Assembly: GCF_017377775.1 (NCBI RefSeq)
Contig: NZ_JAFVLN010000001.1
Span: 1,240,001 to 1,304,000 of the forward strand
DNA length: 64,000 nucleotides
Source of the DNA: Streptomyces sp. VRA16 Mangrove soil
GTDB lineage: Bacteria > Actinomycetota > Actinomycetes > Streptomycetales > Streptomycetaceae
Reading direction: 5' to 3'
In this document: positions 16,696-25,149 of the stretch, piece by piece
Numbering within the stretch: position 1 is the first letter of the stretch
Layout: each line of letters starts with the position of its first letter
Made by a program: the position numbers and the translations under genes
Notes under the pieces: generated by a model
Seen by the model: only the letters and a program-made list of their open reading frames with translations
What the model was told of the DNA's origin: nothing
Databases searched by the model: none

Positions 16696-16711
16696 GTTCG
16701 ATATTGCGAAC
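16696..16711. promoter_or_regulatory. Near-palindrome upstream of the lyase gene
   Basis: GTTCG and CGAAC flank a six-base centre (GTTCGATATTGCGAAC). TTCG-N6-CGAA is similar to targets of IclR-type regulators. It lies about 140 bases before the lyase ATG. Regulator unknown. Confidence 0.3.
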
Positions 16712-16766
16712 GAAAGAAGGGGGTGTCATCAGCTCCCGAGGAGATAGATCCGATGACTGATCGTCA

Positions 16767-17789
16767 TCACGTCGATTGGCGCACCACGAGGCTCGGCACG
16801 ATCACCGTCTCGGGTTGCGCGGGCCCGCCCCGCAACAGTGCCGCCACCTGTTCCACGGCGGCCCGGCCGACCTGGCGCTTGTCGACGTACAGCGTGGTGA
16901 GCGGCGGCTCCACCAGTTCGGCGAGCGCCAGGCCGTCGCAGCCGACGAACGCGCAGTCGTCCGGCACGACGAGTCCACGCTCCCGGGCGCGCCGCAGCGC
17001 TCCGACGGTGATCAGGTCGTTGTAGCCGAGCACGGCGGTGGCGTCGGGATGGTCGGCCAGGACGCGGTCCATGCCGTCGGCGCCGCCCTGGACCGAGTTG
17101 GCGACGGGCACGACCCACGTCTCGGCGGGGTCGAGGCCGTACTCGGTGACGAGCGAGCGGAAGAGGTGGTGGCGGGTGCGCGGTGCGGCGGCGTCGTCGC
17201 GCCCCTGGTCGTCGAGCATGACGATCCGACGATGCCCGGCCCCGGTGAGGTGCCCCAGGGCCTGACGCATTCCGGCCTCGAAGTCGATCCGGACCCCGCC
17301 GACCCCGGGCGGACGCGTGTCGTGGTCGAGGAGCACGAGGGGGATCCCACTGGCCCGGACCCGCTCCACCGCCGTGTCGTCGTCGAAGTACCCGATGCAG
17401 GCGTCGACATGGTCGGCGATCGTGGCCGCCACGGTCTGCTCGCGCTCCAGCGCGGAGCCGGTGCTGTAGACGGCGACCTGCCAGCCGCGCTCGTCGGCCG
17501 CGTCCATCACCCCGGCCACGACCTCGGGGAAGAACGGGTTGAGGACGTCCGCGACGACCAGGCCGAGCGTCGTCAGGCTCGAACCCGCCATGCCGCGGGC
17601 GTGCCGGTTGGGCCGGTAGCCGAGCGTCTGCGCGACCTGCAGCACGTGCGCCCGGGTCTGCGGATCGATCTCCGGCTTGTCGTTGATGGCGCGCGAGACG
17701 GTCTGCCGGCTGACCCCGGCGGAGCGGGCCACGTCCTCGATCGTGACGCTGCGGCGCGCGCCGTTGCGCGAGGTGCGGGGGGTGGGCAT
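16767..17789 (-). CDS. LacI-family transcriptional repressor of the fucoside/galactoside cluster
   Basis: Residues 15-65 form the LacI headpiece (VTIEDVARSAGVSRQTVSRA and the hinge helix region RPNRHARGMAGS). A periplasmic-binding-like effector domain follows to residue 340. The ATG at 17789 has GAAGG upstream. The frame stays open much further upstream, but that part overlaps the divergent binding-protein gene and is not coding. It faces the operon at 18087-24937 across a gap holding CGTGAGCGCTCACG palindromes, which are typical LacI sites, one near its own start and one over the operon promoter. It should be released by a sugar imported by the adjacent transporter. Confidence 0.92.
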   Translation of the reverse strand: MPTPRTSRNGARRSVTIEDVARSAGVSRQTVSRAINDKPEIDPQTRAHVLQVAQTLGYRPNRHARGMAGSSLTTLGLVVADVLNPFFPEVVAGVMDAADERGWQVAVYSTGSALEREQTVAATIADHVDACIGYFDDDTAVERVRASGIPLVLLDHDTRPPGVGGVRIDFEAGMRQALGHLTGAGHRRIVMLDDQGRDDAAAPRTRHHLFRSLVTEYGLDPAETWVVPVANSVQGGADGMDRVLADHPDATAVLGYNDLITVGALRRARERGLVVPDDCAFVGCDGLALAELVEPPLTTLYVDKRQVGRAAVEQVAALLRGGPAQPETVIVPSLVVRQST

Positions 17790-17850
17790 CAGTGGTGCCT
17801 TCTTTCCTGTCTGCCCAGGTGTCGCCCCACCCCTCGGGTCGGATGGTTCA

Positions 17851-17864
17851 CGTGAGCGCTCACG
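17851..17864. promoter_or_regulatory. LacI-type operator, regulator-proximal
   Basis: CGTGAGCGCTCACG is a perfect 14-base palindrome lying 62 bases upstream of the LacI ATG. The core TGAGCGCTCA has the central CpG expected for a LacI-family hinge helix. Confidence 0.75.
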
Positions 17865-17962
17865 GCCATCTTCGGCAGGCGGTTCCGAGGTGTCAACGGC
17901 CGAGTGGATCAGTGGTGTTGCCCCGCAGATCGACGCGTTCGAGCTTTTGTGTGCACCGGTAT

Positions 17963-18022
17963 TGACGTGTACACCCGCTGCCTTCAAGGTTCTCCGTGAG
18001 CGCTCACGGGAACGTTCACGGG
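17963..18022 (+). promoter_or_regulatory. Promoter and operator pair of the LacI-controlled operon
   Basis: TTGACG (17963-17968) and CAAGGT (17985-17990) are spaced 16 bases apart as -35 and -10 boxes. Directly downstream is the 16-base perfect palindrome CCGTGAGCGCTCACGG (17994-18009), overlapped by a weaker site CGGGAACGTTCACGGG (18007-18022). Binding there would block initiation. This supports LacI repression of the operon starting at 18087. Confidence 0.65.
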
Positions 18023-18086
18023 CCGATCGTGGCCCGCGCTCCCGGCCAGCAGGCGCCCCTTGTGTCTCGATCTGTCGGAGGACCGC

Positions 18087-19394
18087 GTGCGCATCACGCC
18101 ATACACCCGCAGGGCTGCTCTCACCGGGCTCACCGCGTCTTTGCTGCTGACCTCGCTCGTCGCCTGTTCCGTCGACGAGGGCACGGGCTCCGGCGCGTCG
18201 GGCAAGGGGAAGCAGCAGATCACCTTCCTCACCTTCGAGACGTCGAACCTGACCCCCGCCTACTGGGACGCGGCGATCAAGCGGGTCACGCAGAAGTACC
18301 CGGACCTCACGGTGAAGAAGCTGGTCGCGCCGACCGCCGACCGCACCGCCTACGCCAAGCAGCTCCTGGCCTCGGGCCAGTTCCCCGACGTGATGATCGC
18401 GGTGGCGCCGACCGGGCTGGGCGACGCGGGAAACCTGTACGCCTGGCAGCCGGACGAGCTCAAGGACTTCCAGGTCCCCGACGGCGGCGCGATCGGCGGG
18501 AAGGTGTACCAGCTGCCGGCCAACACCCAGTCCATTCCGGTCGTGTACTACCGCAAGTCGATGTTCAAGAAGGCCGGCATCACCGCCCCTCCCCACACGT
18601 ACGACGAACTCGTCGCAGACTCCGGCAAGTTGAAGACCCAAGGACTGCAGCCGTTCGTCGTGGGCGGTGGCAAGGACGCGTTCCCGAGCGTGCTGCCGCT
18701 GACCGGCACGGTCGCCACGGACGTCTACAAGAAGGACCCCGACTGGATGGTGCACCGCCGTGAGGGCAAGGTGAGGTTCACCGACCCCACGTTCGTCGGC
18801 GCGCTCACCAAGATCCAGAAGCTGGCGCGGCAGGGCTACATCGACAAGAAGATGATCTCGCTCGACTACGCGGCGACCGAGCAGGCCTTCCTCAAGGGCA
18901 AGGGCGCGATGTACCCCATGGGCTGCTGGTTCGCGGCGGCCGGCGACAAGAGCCCGATCAAGAACGACATCGGCGTCTTCAACTGGCCCACCGACGACGG
19001 CTCCGTGCTCTCCTCGGGCTACACCGGCGGCGGCCTGTCGGTGAACGCGCACTCCAAGCACCTGGAAGCGGCGAAGAAGTTCGCCCTCGCCTTCCAGCTG
19101 GACAAGTCCAACCTCGACAACTCCGTGAAGTCCGACGCCCTGTTCCCGGCGATCAAGGGCTACACGCCGCCGGCCGGCACGGGCCCGGTCTACAAGGAGT
19201 CCTACGACCTGTGGCAGACATCGCTGAAGCAGAAGGCCACGGTCAAGGCCTTCGCCTGGGAGACCGGCGGTGACGCGCTGCTGCCCGGACTCGATGCCAA
19301 GGTGCACGCGGCGGCCCAGGACGTGATCCTCGGGCGCAAGAGCCCGAAGGAAGCCGCCGCCTACCTGGACGCCGAGTGGGAGAAGGCCTCCTGA
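18087..19394 (+). CDS. Sugar-binding lipoprotein of second CUT1 importer
   Basis: A lipoprotein signal ends at the lipobox LVAC (Cys about residue 27), after a basic N-terminus (RITPYTRRAALTG). The mature protein is a family 1 solute-binding protein with ITFLTFETSNLTPAYWDAAI at its start and a TGGGLSVNAHSKH segment in the hinge region. I start it at the GTG at 18087, six bases after GGAGG; longer starts lack a ribosome site. It is the first gene of the LacI-controlled operon, followed 2 bases later by the permease. Neighbouring GH36-like and GH29-like enzymes suggest galacto- or fuco-oligosaccharides as ligand. Confidence 0.9.
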   Translation: MRITPYTRRAALTGLTASLLLTSLVACSVDEGTGSGASGKGKQQITFLTFETSNLTPAYWDAAIKRVTQKYPDLTVKKLVAPTADRTAYAKQLLASGQFPDVMIAVAPTGLGDAGNLYAWQPDELKDFQVPDGGAIGGKVYQLPANTQSIPVVYYRKSMFKKAGITAPPHTYDELVADSGKLKTQGLQPFVVGGGKDAFPSVLPLTGTVATDVYKKDPDWMVHRREGKVRFTDPTFVGALTKIQKLARQGYIDKKMISLDYAATEQAFLKGKGAMYPMGCWFAAAGDKSPIKNDIGVFNWPTDDGSVLSSGYTGGGLSVNAHSKHLEAAKKFALAFQLDKSNLDNSVKSDALFPAIKGYTPPAGTGPVYKESYDLWQTSLKQKATVKAFAWETGGDALLPGLDAKVHAAAQDVILGRKSPKEAAAYLDAEWEKAS

Positions 19395-19396
19395 CC

Positions 19397-20347
19397 ATGG
19401 CGACCGACACCCAACTGCGGCCACGGGCGCGGAGGTCGGCCCCGTCCGCCGCCGCGCGACCGGGGCGCCGCCGCAGGCTGCGCTCCGCCCTCGGCCGGTT
19501 CGCCGTCTTCGGCGCGCCGGGACTCCTCGTGTACGCCTGCTTCGTCCTCGCGCCGGTCCTGCTCAGCCTGGGCTACAGCCTCACCGACTACAACCCGTTC
19601 AGCCCGCCCACCGAGTTCGTCGGCCTGCACAACTATCAACTCCTCCTGCACGACGACGAGTTCCTCCAGTCCCTCAAGGTCACCGTGCAGCTCACGGTGA
19701 TGATGGTGGTGCTGCCCAACGTCGCGGGGCTCGGCATCGCGATGCTCCTCGACCGCAAGGGCTGGTTCTACAACGCCTGGCGGGCCGTGTTCTTCGTCCC
19801 CGTCGTGCTCAGCTCGGTCGTCGTCTCCGTCGTGTGGACCCGGCTCCTCGCCGACGACGGCGTCGTCAACCAGGCGCTCGGCTGGATCGGTATCGACCCC
19901 GTCGGCTGGCTCTCCGACCCCTCGCTCGCCCTGTACTCGCTCGGCGTCATCATGTCCTGGCAGATGCTCGGCTTCTGTGTGGTGGTCTACCTCGCCGGAC
20001 TCCAGTCCGTGCCCGGGGAGCTGCTCGAGGCCGCCGCCATCGACGGCGCGGGTCCACTCGCCCGCTTCCGGCACGTCACCTGGCCGCTGCTCGCCCCCGC
20101 GCTGACCGTCAACACCGTCGTCCTGCTGATCACCGCGTTCAAGGCCTACGACCACATCCAGGTCATCACCGGCGGTGGCCCCGGCTCCGGTACCACCGCC
20201 ACGGTCGCCCTCGTCATCCTGCAGACCGGCTTCACCGCCAACCGCCAGGGCTACGCCTCCGCCATGGCCCTCGTGATGCTGGTGATCGTCGCGACCGTCG
20301 CGGCCTTCGCCCTGCGGCTCCTGCAGCGCAGGGAGGTCGCACTGTGA
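19397..20347 (+). CDS. CUT1 sugar ABC transporter permease (MalF type), second importer
   Basis: The 316-residue protein has a basic N-terminal tail, six membrane helices and the EAA loop LEAAAIDGAGPLARFRHVTW. The ATG at 19397 follows the binding-protein stop directly, and the upstream GGAGAAGG serves as ribosome site. It overlaps the next permease by four bases (GTGA), a sign of translational coupling. It forms the membrane channel with that permease. Confidence 0.91.
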   Translation: MATDTQLRPRARRSAPSAAARPGRRRRLRSALGRFAVFGAPGLLVYACFVLAPVLLSLGYSLTDYNPFSPPTEFVGLHNYQLLLHDDEFLQSLKVTVQLTVMMVVLPNVAGLGIAMLLDRKGWFYNAWRAVFFVPVVLSSVVVSVVWTRLLADDGVVNQALGWIGIDPVGWLSDPSLALYSLGVIMSWQMLGFCVVVYLAGLQSVPGELLEAAAIDGAGPLARFRHVTWPLLAPALTVNTVVLLITAFKAYDHIQVITGGGPGSGTTATVALVILQTGFTANRQGYASAMALVMLVIVATVAAFALRLLQRREVAL

Positions 20348-21195
20348 CCGCCACCCGCACAACCGTGACCGCCACCCGCGCGCCCTGGCTGCGCCCCCTC
20401 GTCGTGACCGTGCTCGGCTGCGTCTTCGCCGTCCCGCTGTACGTCGTCCTCGCCAACGCCTTCAAGCAGGGCTCCGACATCGCGCCGCACCCGGCGAACC
20501 TGCCGCTGCCGCCGACCCTCGACAACCTCACGAAGGTCGTCAGTCGGCCCGACCACCTCTTCTGGGTCAGCCTCACCAACAGCCTCGTCGTCACCACCCT
20601 GTCGGTGATCGTGCTGACCGTGCTGTCGGCCATGCTCGGCCACTACCTGGCCCGCACCGCCTCGCGCTGGGGCAAGGCGGCCACCCTCGTCCTGCTCTGC
20701 GGACTGATGATCCCGCCCCAGGTGATTCTGCTCCCGCTCACCCAGGTACTGCGCACGTTCGACCTGATGGCGACCGTGCAGGGGCTCGTCCTGTTCAACG
20801 TCGGCTACTACGTGCCCTTCGGGGTGTTCGTGTTCGCCGGGTTCGTCAAGGGCATCCCGGTCGAGCTGGAACAGGCCGCCGCGATCGACGGGGCGGGCTG
20901 GTTCCGCACCTTCTGGCAGGTCGTCTTCCCGCTGCTCCGCCCTGCCACGGCCAGCTCGGTGATCTTCTTCGGTGTCTGGATCTGGAACGACTTCCTCAAC
21001 CCGCTGATCATTCTGGGCCCCGGCAGCGGCACCACGGTCACCACCGGCATTTACCGCGCGATCGGCCAGTACCAGGCCGACTTCGGCACCGTCTTCGGCC
21101 TCATGCTCCTCGCCACACTCCCGGTCCTCGTCCTCTACCTCGTGCTGCAGAAGCAGTTCGTGAAGGGGCTGACCGGCGGCGCCACCAAGGGCTGA
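20344..21195 (+). CDS. CUT1 sugar ABC transporter permease (MalG type), second importer
   Basis: The GTG at 20344 overlaps the previous stop (GTGA). The 283-residue product has six membrane helices and an EAA loop (LEQAAAIDGAGWFRTFWQVV) with FPLLRP behind it, as in MalG. The open frame runs about 500 bases further upstream, but that is antisense-phase noise within the first permease. No ATPase gene follows; the operon continues with intracellular and secreted glycosidases. Confidence 0.91.
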   Translation: MTATRTTVTATRAPWLRPLVVTVLGCVFAVPLYVVLANAFKQGSDIAPHPANLPLPPTLDNLTKVVSRPDHLFWVSLTNSLVVTTLSVIVLTVLSAMLGHYLARTASRWGKAATLVLLCGLMIPPQVILLPLTQVLRTFDLMATVQGLVLFNVGYYVPFGVFVFAGFVKGIPVELEQAAAIDGAGWFRTFWQVVFPLLRPATASSVIFFGVWIWNDFLNPLIILGPGSGTTVTTGIYRAIGQYQADFGTVFGLMLLATLPVLVLYLVLQKQFVKGLTGGATKG

Positions 21196-21229
21196 GCGAG
21201 CGATCTCCCGCACCCGAAAGGCAGTTCAC

Positions 21230-22987
21230 GTGACATCCACCGCGGTCACCACCGCAGAGCGACCGCCTGCCCCCACCCACCGGCTCCTCGACCAGGTCCG
21301 CGTCGCCGTCCTCGTCGACGGCACCCCCCTACAGCCTGCCGTGCGCTCCCTGCCCGACGGAACACACGCCCTCGACGTGTCCGCGCCCGAAGGCGCGGCC
21401 GTCGAGATCCGCCTCTCCACTCCGCTGCGCGACGCGGTCGGCTACTGGTACCCCGACTGCGGCTGGCAGCGCGCCCTGCCCCCCGACTGGGCCGGCGCGC
21501 TCGACACCTGCCTCGTGCGCGGCGCGGCCATCGGCTGCCTCTACGAGACGTCCGGCGCGACGCTGCTCACCTTCGCCGCACAGGACCACAGCGCCGAGGT
21601 CCGCACCGTGTTCGGCGTCTCCGAGCAACACAAACAGTTCGTCGTCCACCTCGAACTGACCGCGCGCGACGAGCCGTACACCGTGATCCTGGCACCGCGC
21701 AGCGCCTCTCCGGCAGCCGCGCTGCGCGTGGTGCGCCGGCGGCTCCTGGCGTCCTCGCCCCTGGCCCCGCTGCCGCTGCCCGGAGCAGGACGCACACCCG
21801 CCTACTCCACCTGGTACTCGTTCGGCCAGGACGTCACGGCCGCCGGGGTGGAGCGCGAGGCACGCCTCGCCGCCGACCTGGGGTGCGGCCTGGTGATCCT
21901 CGACGACGGCTGGCAGCGCGGCGGACGCGAGCGCGGATACGCCTGGGCCGGCGACTGGCAGGTCGACACCGAGAAGTTCCCCGACCTCGCGGGGCATGTC
22001 CACACCGTGCACGAACTCGGCCTGGCGTACATCGCCTGGCTCGGGCCCCTGCTGCTCGGCCCCGCGTCGCCGGCGTGGGAGCGGCTGTCCCCGTACGCCC
22101 TCGTCCCGAGTCCCACCGCACCCGGCGCGTACGTCCTCGACCCGCGCCACTGCGAAGTCCGCGCCCACGTCGTCGACACCTGCACCCGACTGGTCGCCGA
22201 CCACGGCCTCGACGGCCTCAAGCTGGACTTCCTCGACGACGCCACCGTGTACGCGGACGCGGGCGGCAGCGTCGCCGAGGCCATGGCCGTACTGCTCGGC
22301 GACATCCGGGAGGCGCTCACCGCCCTGTGCCCGCAAGGCCCCCTGATCGAGCTGCGCCAGCCCTACCTCGGCCCCGGCATGAGCGCGTACGGGAATCTGC
22401 TGCGCGCCACCGACTGCCCGGCCGACGCCACCGCGAACCGGGTCCGCACCGTCGACGCCGCACTGACCGCGATCGGCGGCGCCGTCCACTCGGACATGCT
22501 CATGTGGGACCCCGACGCCGAACCGGAATGGGCGGTCCGCCAGCTCCTGGCCGTCCTCCACGCGGTACCCCAACTGTCGTGCAGAATCGGCGACCTGACG
22601 GCCTCGCAGCACGAGGCGCTGGCGTTCTGGCTGCGCCAGTGGAAGCGGCTCGCGCCGACGCTGCTCGACGGCGACGTCGAGCCGGGCCGCCCCGACGAGC
22701 TCTACCCCGTCCTCCAGGCCCACGCGGGCGAGCACCAGGTCGCCGTCGTGCACGCCGACCGCCCCGTCCCGCTCGACCTGCTCAGCCACCCCCGGGCCGA
22801 TCTCGTCAATGCCACCGGGGCCGACACCCTGGTCTGCAACGTGCCGCACGGCCCGGTGGAGGCCGCGATCACCGCGTACGACGCCCGCGGCAGGGTGACC
22901 GGATCGTGGGTCCGCACCCTCGGCGGACCCATGGCCCTGACCGTGCCCCGCTCCGGGCTGCTGTCGATTCTGGCCGCGCACCACTGA
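21230..22987 (+). CDS. GH36-like alpha-galactosidase (melibiase), cytoplasmic
   Basis: The 585-residue protein has an N-terminal beta-domain (1-180), a TIM barrel and a C-terminal beta-domain, as in GH36. The barrel shows STWYSFGQDVT, VILDDGWQ, the nucleophile motif GLKLDFLDD (Lys331, Asp333) and the acid/base motif RATDCPADA (Asp395). No signal peptide is present, so it should act on imported oligosaccharides. It follows the permeases by 34 bases in the LacI-controlled operon and starts at a GTG. It is shorter than the classic 700-residue GH36 enzymes, so a different substrate (such as alpha-N-acetylgalactosaminide or another alpha-galactoside) is possible. Confidence 0.8.
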   Translation: MTSTAVTTAERPPAPTHRLLDQVRVAVLVDGTPLQPAVRSLPDGTHALDVSAPEGAAVEIRLSTPLRDAVGYWYPDCGWQRALPPDWAGALDTCLVRGAAIGCLYETSGATLLTFAAQDHSAEVRTVFGVSEQHKQFVVHLELTARDEPYTVILAPRSASPAAALRVVRRRLLASSPLAPLPLPGAGRTPAYSTWYSFGQDVTAAGVEREARLAADLGCGLVILDDGWQRGGRERGYAWAGDWQVDTEKFPDLAGHVHTVHELGLAYIAWLGPLLLGPASPAWERLSPYALVPSPTAPGAYVLDPRHCEVRAHVVDTCTRLVADHGLDGLKLDFLDDATVYADAGGSVAEAMAVLLGDIREALTALCPQGPLIELRQPYLGPGMSAYGNLLRATDCPADATANRVRTVDAALTAIGGAVHSDMLMWDPDAEPEWAVRQLLAVLHAVPQLSCRIGDLTASQHEALAFWLRQWKRLAPTLLDGDVEPGRPDELYPVLQAHAGEHQVAVVHADRPVPLDLLSHPRADLVNATGADTLVCNVPHGPVEAAITAYDARGRVTGSWVRTLGGPMALTVPRSGLLSILAAHH

Positions 22988-23074
22988 CGGTCACCCCGCC
23001 TCGCGCACCTCGTCCCACGTCACTCGACCGTACGACGACCGCATCACCCATACCCACAGGAGGCCCTTGCCGCC

Positions 23075-24937
23075 ATGAGACACAGAGACCCGCACCGCCC
23101 ACGCCGCCTCGCGGCCCTGGCAACAGCGCTGTCGGCGCTGCTCAGCGCACTCCTGCTCACTCCGTCGCCGGCCCCGGCGGCCGCCGCCCCGACCGCGTCG
23201 GCCACCGCCGACGACGCCGTCCCCGGGATGTACAACCCGCGCCAGAACTGGCTGCGCGCCGCTTCCGGCGGCCTGTTCCTGCACTGGGGCATGTACACCG
23301 AGCCCAAGCACTACGACTGCGCCTCCTGGGAGAAGGCGGTGAACGACAGCGGCTGGAACCCGGACTACTGGGTCGACCAGACGAAGAAGCTGCACGGCTC
23401 GTACATCGTCCTCGCCACCTTCCACAGCCGCCTGGGCTACGCCCGCCCCTGGCCCTCCAAGATTCCCGGCAGCTGCTCGACGCGGCGCGACATCCTCGGT
23501 GAACTCATCGACGCGGCCAAGGCCAAGGGCATCAAGGTCATCCTCTACATGACCGACGACCCGCAGTGGCACGACTACGCGGGCCCCGAATCCCTCGACT
23601 CGGGCGCGTACTCCGCGTACAAGGGCAAGAACGTCGACCTGACGACCCGCCCCGGCTTCGGAGAGTTCAGCTACGACAACTTCTTCGAGGTGATGAAGCG
23701 GTACAAGGACCTCGCGGGCTTCTGGATCGACAACGACAACGAGTACTGGGAGGACCACCACCTCTACGAGCAGATCCGTGAGCAGCGCCCCGACATGCTG
23801 CTGAGCAACAACAACGAGGACACGCCGATCATGGACACCGTGTCCAACGAGCAGAAGACCGGCATGACCCCGGACTACGACATGCCGGCCGCGTACATGA
23901 CGTCGATGCCACGGCTGACCGAGTCCTGCTACAAAGTGCCCTCCACCGGCGCCTGGTGGTACGACGGCCAGGACCGCCCGGTCGACACCGCGCTCAACAT
24001 CCGCCGCTACATCGCCAACGCGGGCACCTCCTACAAGTCCCTGATGGACTTCCAGGCGCAGGTCGACGGCACCTTCCCGCCGCAACAGCAGGCGTTCATC
24101 GACACGTTCGACCGGTACATCGACCCGATCTGGAAGTCGGTGAACGGGGTCGAGGGCGGCGGCTACCTCTACGGCGGCCTGCGTCCGGGCGCCTTCGACG
24201 ACGGCGCGTACGGCTACACGACGGTCAGCAAGAGCGACCCGACGCGCCAGTACATCCACGTCACGACCCGGCCCACCGGCACGGACCAGGTCCGGCTCCG
24301 CGACAACGGCCACAAGGTCGAGGGGATCACCGACCTGCGCACCGGGCGGCGGATCGCCTTCGACCAGCGGGACGGCAGCGTGACGCTGAAGGGCATCAAG
24401 GACTGGGACCCGTACGACACCGTCTTCCAGGTGACGACGCTCCGCCACAAGCAGGGCCTGTACGCGCCCGGTTCGGTGACGGCCACCGCCACCTCGGCCA
24501 AGGACGGCCACCCGGCGGCGAACCTCACCGACGGTGACGCCACGAAGCTGTGGGACGCGGACGGCAAGGTCCCCGTCTCGATCACCCTGGACCTGGGCGA
24601 CGTGAAGAAGGCGCAGTACGTCGGCATCGACCAGACCGAGTGGTCGCCCACGTACAACCGGGAGTCGTTCGGCCGCAAGGAGGACTCGGCCCGCATCAAA
24701 GACTACAAGGTCTACGTCAGCGACGACGGCGAGCACTGGGGCGAACCGGTGAAGACCGGTGTCATGGACGGTGCCCGCTCCACCCGCTACATCGACCTGG
24801 ACACCACCACCCGCTACATCAAGCTGGAGGTGGACAGCATCTGGGCGGCGCCGACGGTGACCAAGTACTACAACCAGCTGAAGATCGACGAGATCACGGT
24901 CGGCCGGACCTACCCGAGGGGCCACAGCCCCGAGTGA
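23075..24937 (+). CDS. Secreted GH29-like alpha-L-fucosidase with F5/8-type C domain
   Basis: A Sec-type signal (RRLAALATALSALLSALLLT, cleavage near residues 38-42) precedes a GH29-like barrel. GGLFLHWGMY (His70) matches the conserved GLF(I/L)HWG of fucosidases, and FWIDNDNEYW places the likely nucleophile at Asp219. Residues about 470-615 form a discoidin/CBM32-like carbohydrate-binding domain (PAANLTDGDATKLWDADGKV). The enzyme should release sugar outside the cell for the adjacent importer. It is the last gene of the LacI-controlled group, 87 bases after the GH36-like gene. The sequence departs from well-known GH29 enzymes in the catalytic centre, so the exact sugar specificity is uncertain. 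Confidence 0.75.
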   Translation: MRHRDPHRPRRLAALATALSALLSALLLTPSPAPAAAAPTASATADDAVPGMYNPRQNWLRAASGGLFLHWGMYTEPKHYDCASWEKAVNDSGWNPDYWVDQTKKLHGSYIVLATFHSRLGYARPWPSKIPGSCSTRRDILGELIDAAKAKGIKVILYMTDDPQWHDYAGPESLDSGAYSAYKGKNVDLTTRPGFGEFSYDNFFEVMKRYKDLAGFWIDNDNEYWEDHHLYEQIREQRPDMLLSNNNEDTPIMDTVSNEQKTGMTPDYDMPAAYMTSMPRLTESCYKVPSTGAWWYDGQDRPVDTALNIRRYIANAGTSYKSLMDFQAQVDGTFPPQQQAFIDTFDRYIDPIWKSVNGVEGGGYLYGGLRPGAFDDGAYGYTTVSKSDPTRQYIHVTTRPTGTDQVRLRDNGHKVEGITDLRTGRRIAFDQRDGSVTLKGIKDWDPYDTVFQVTTLRHKQGLYAPGSVTATATSAKDGHPAANLTDGDATKLWDADGKVPVSITLDLGDVKKAQYVGIDQTEWSPTYNRESFGRKEDSARIKDYKVYVSDDGEHWGEPVKTGVMDGARSTRYIDLDTTTRYIKLEVDSIWAAPTVTKYYNQLKIDEITVGRTYPRGHSPE

Positions 24938-24944
24938 CACGACG

Positions 24945-24984
24945 CAGTGGGCCCGCATCCCCGGCCGGGACGCGGGGCCCACTG
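24945..24984 (+). terminator. Hairpin terminator after the fucosidase gene
   Basis: CAGTGGGCCC at 24945-24954 pairs with GGGCCCACTG at 24975-24984, and the inner GC-rich bases extend the stem almost to the loop. No U-tract follows. Confidence 0.65.
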
Positions 24985-25149
24985 CCGCGTCGGACGCAGC
25001 CGTGATCCCCCGAGAGTCCAAGTGCGGTCGAGCATTGGTCCATGGCCCCGCCGGCCCCGGAGCCATAGGAAGTTCAACGACTCGAGGTCATGGTGTCCGT
25101 TCCGGTGAGGGGGCGCCATGACTCCCCCCACGCAAAGGAGTTCGAGGAC

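Noticed and set aside
17790..19424. Upstream extension of the LacI frame on the minus strand
   Set aside because: It is antisense to the binding-protein gene; the true ATG with ribosome site is at 17789.
19834..20343. Upstream extension of the second MalG-type permease
   Set aside because: Overlaps the first permease in another frame; the coupled GTG at 20344 is the real start.
22991..25066. Long minus-strand frame over the fucosidase gene
   Set aside because: Antisense shadow without domain; the plus strand has a complete secreted GH29-like protein.
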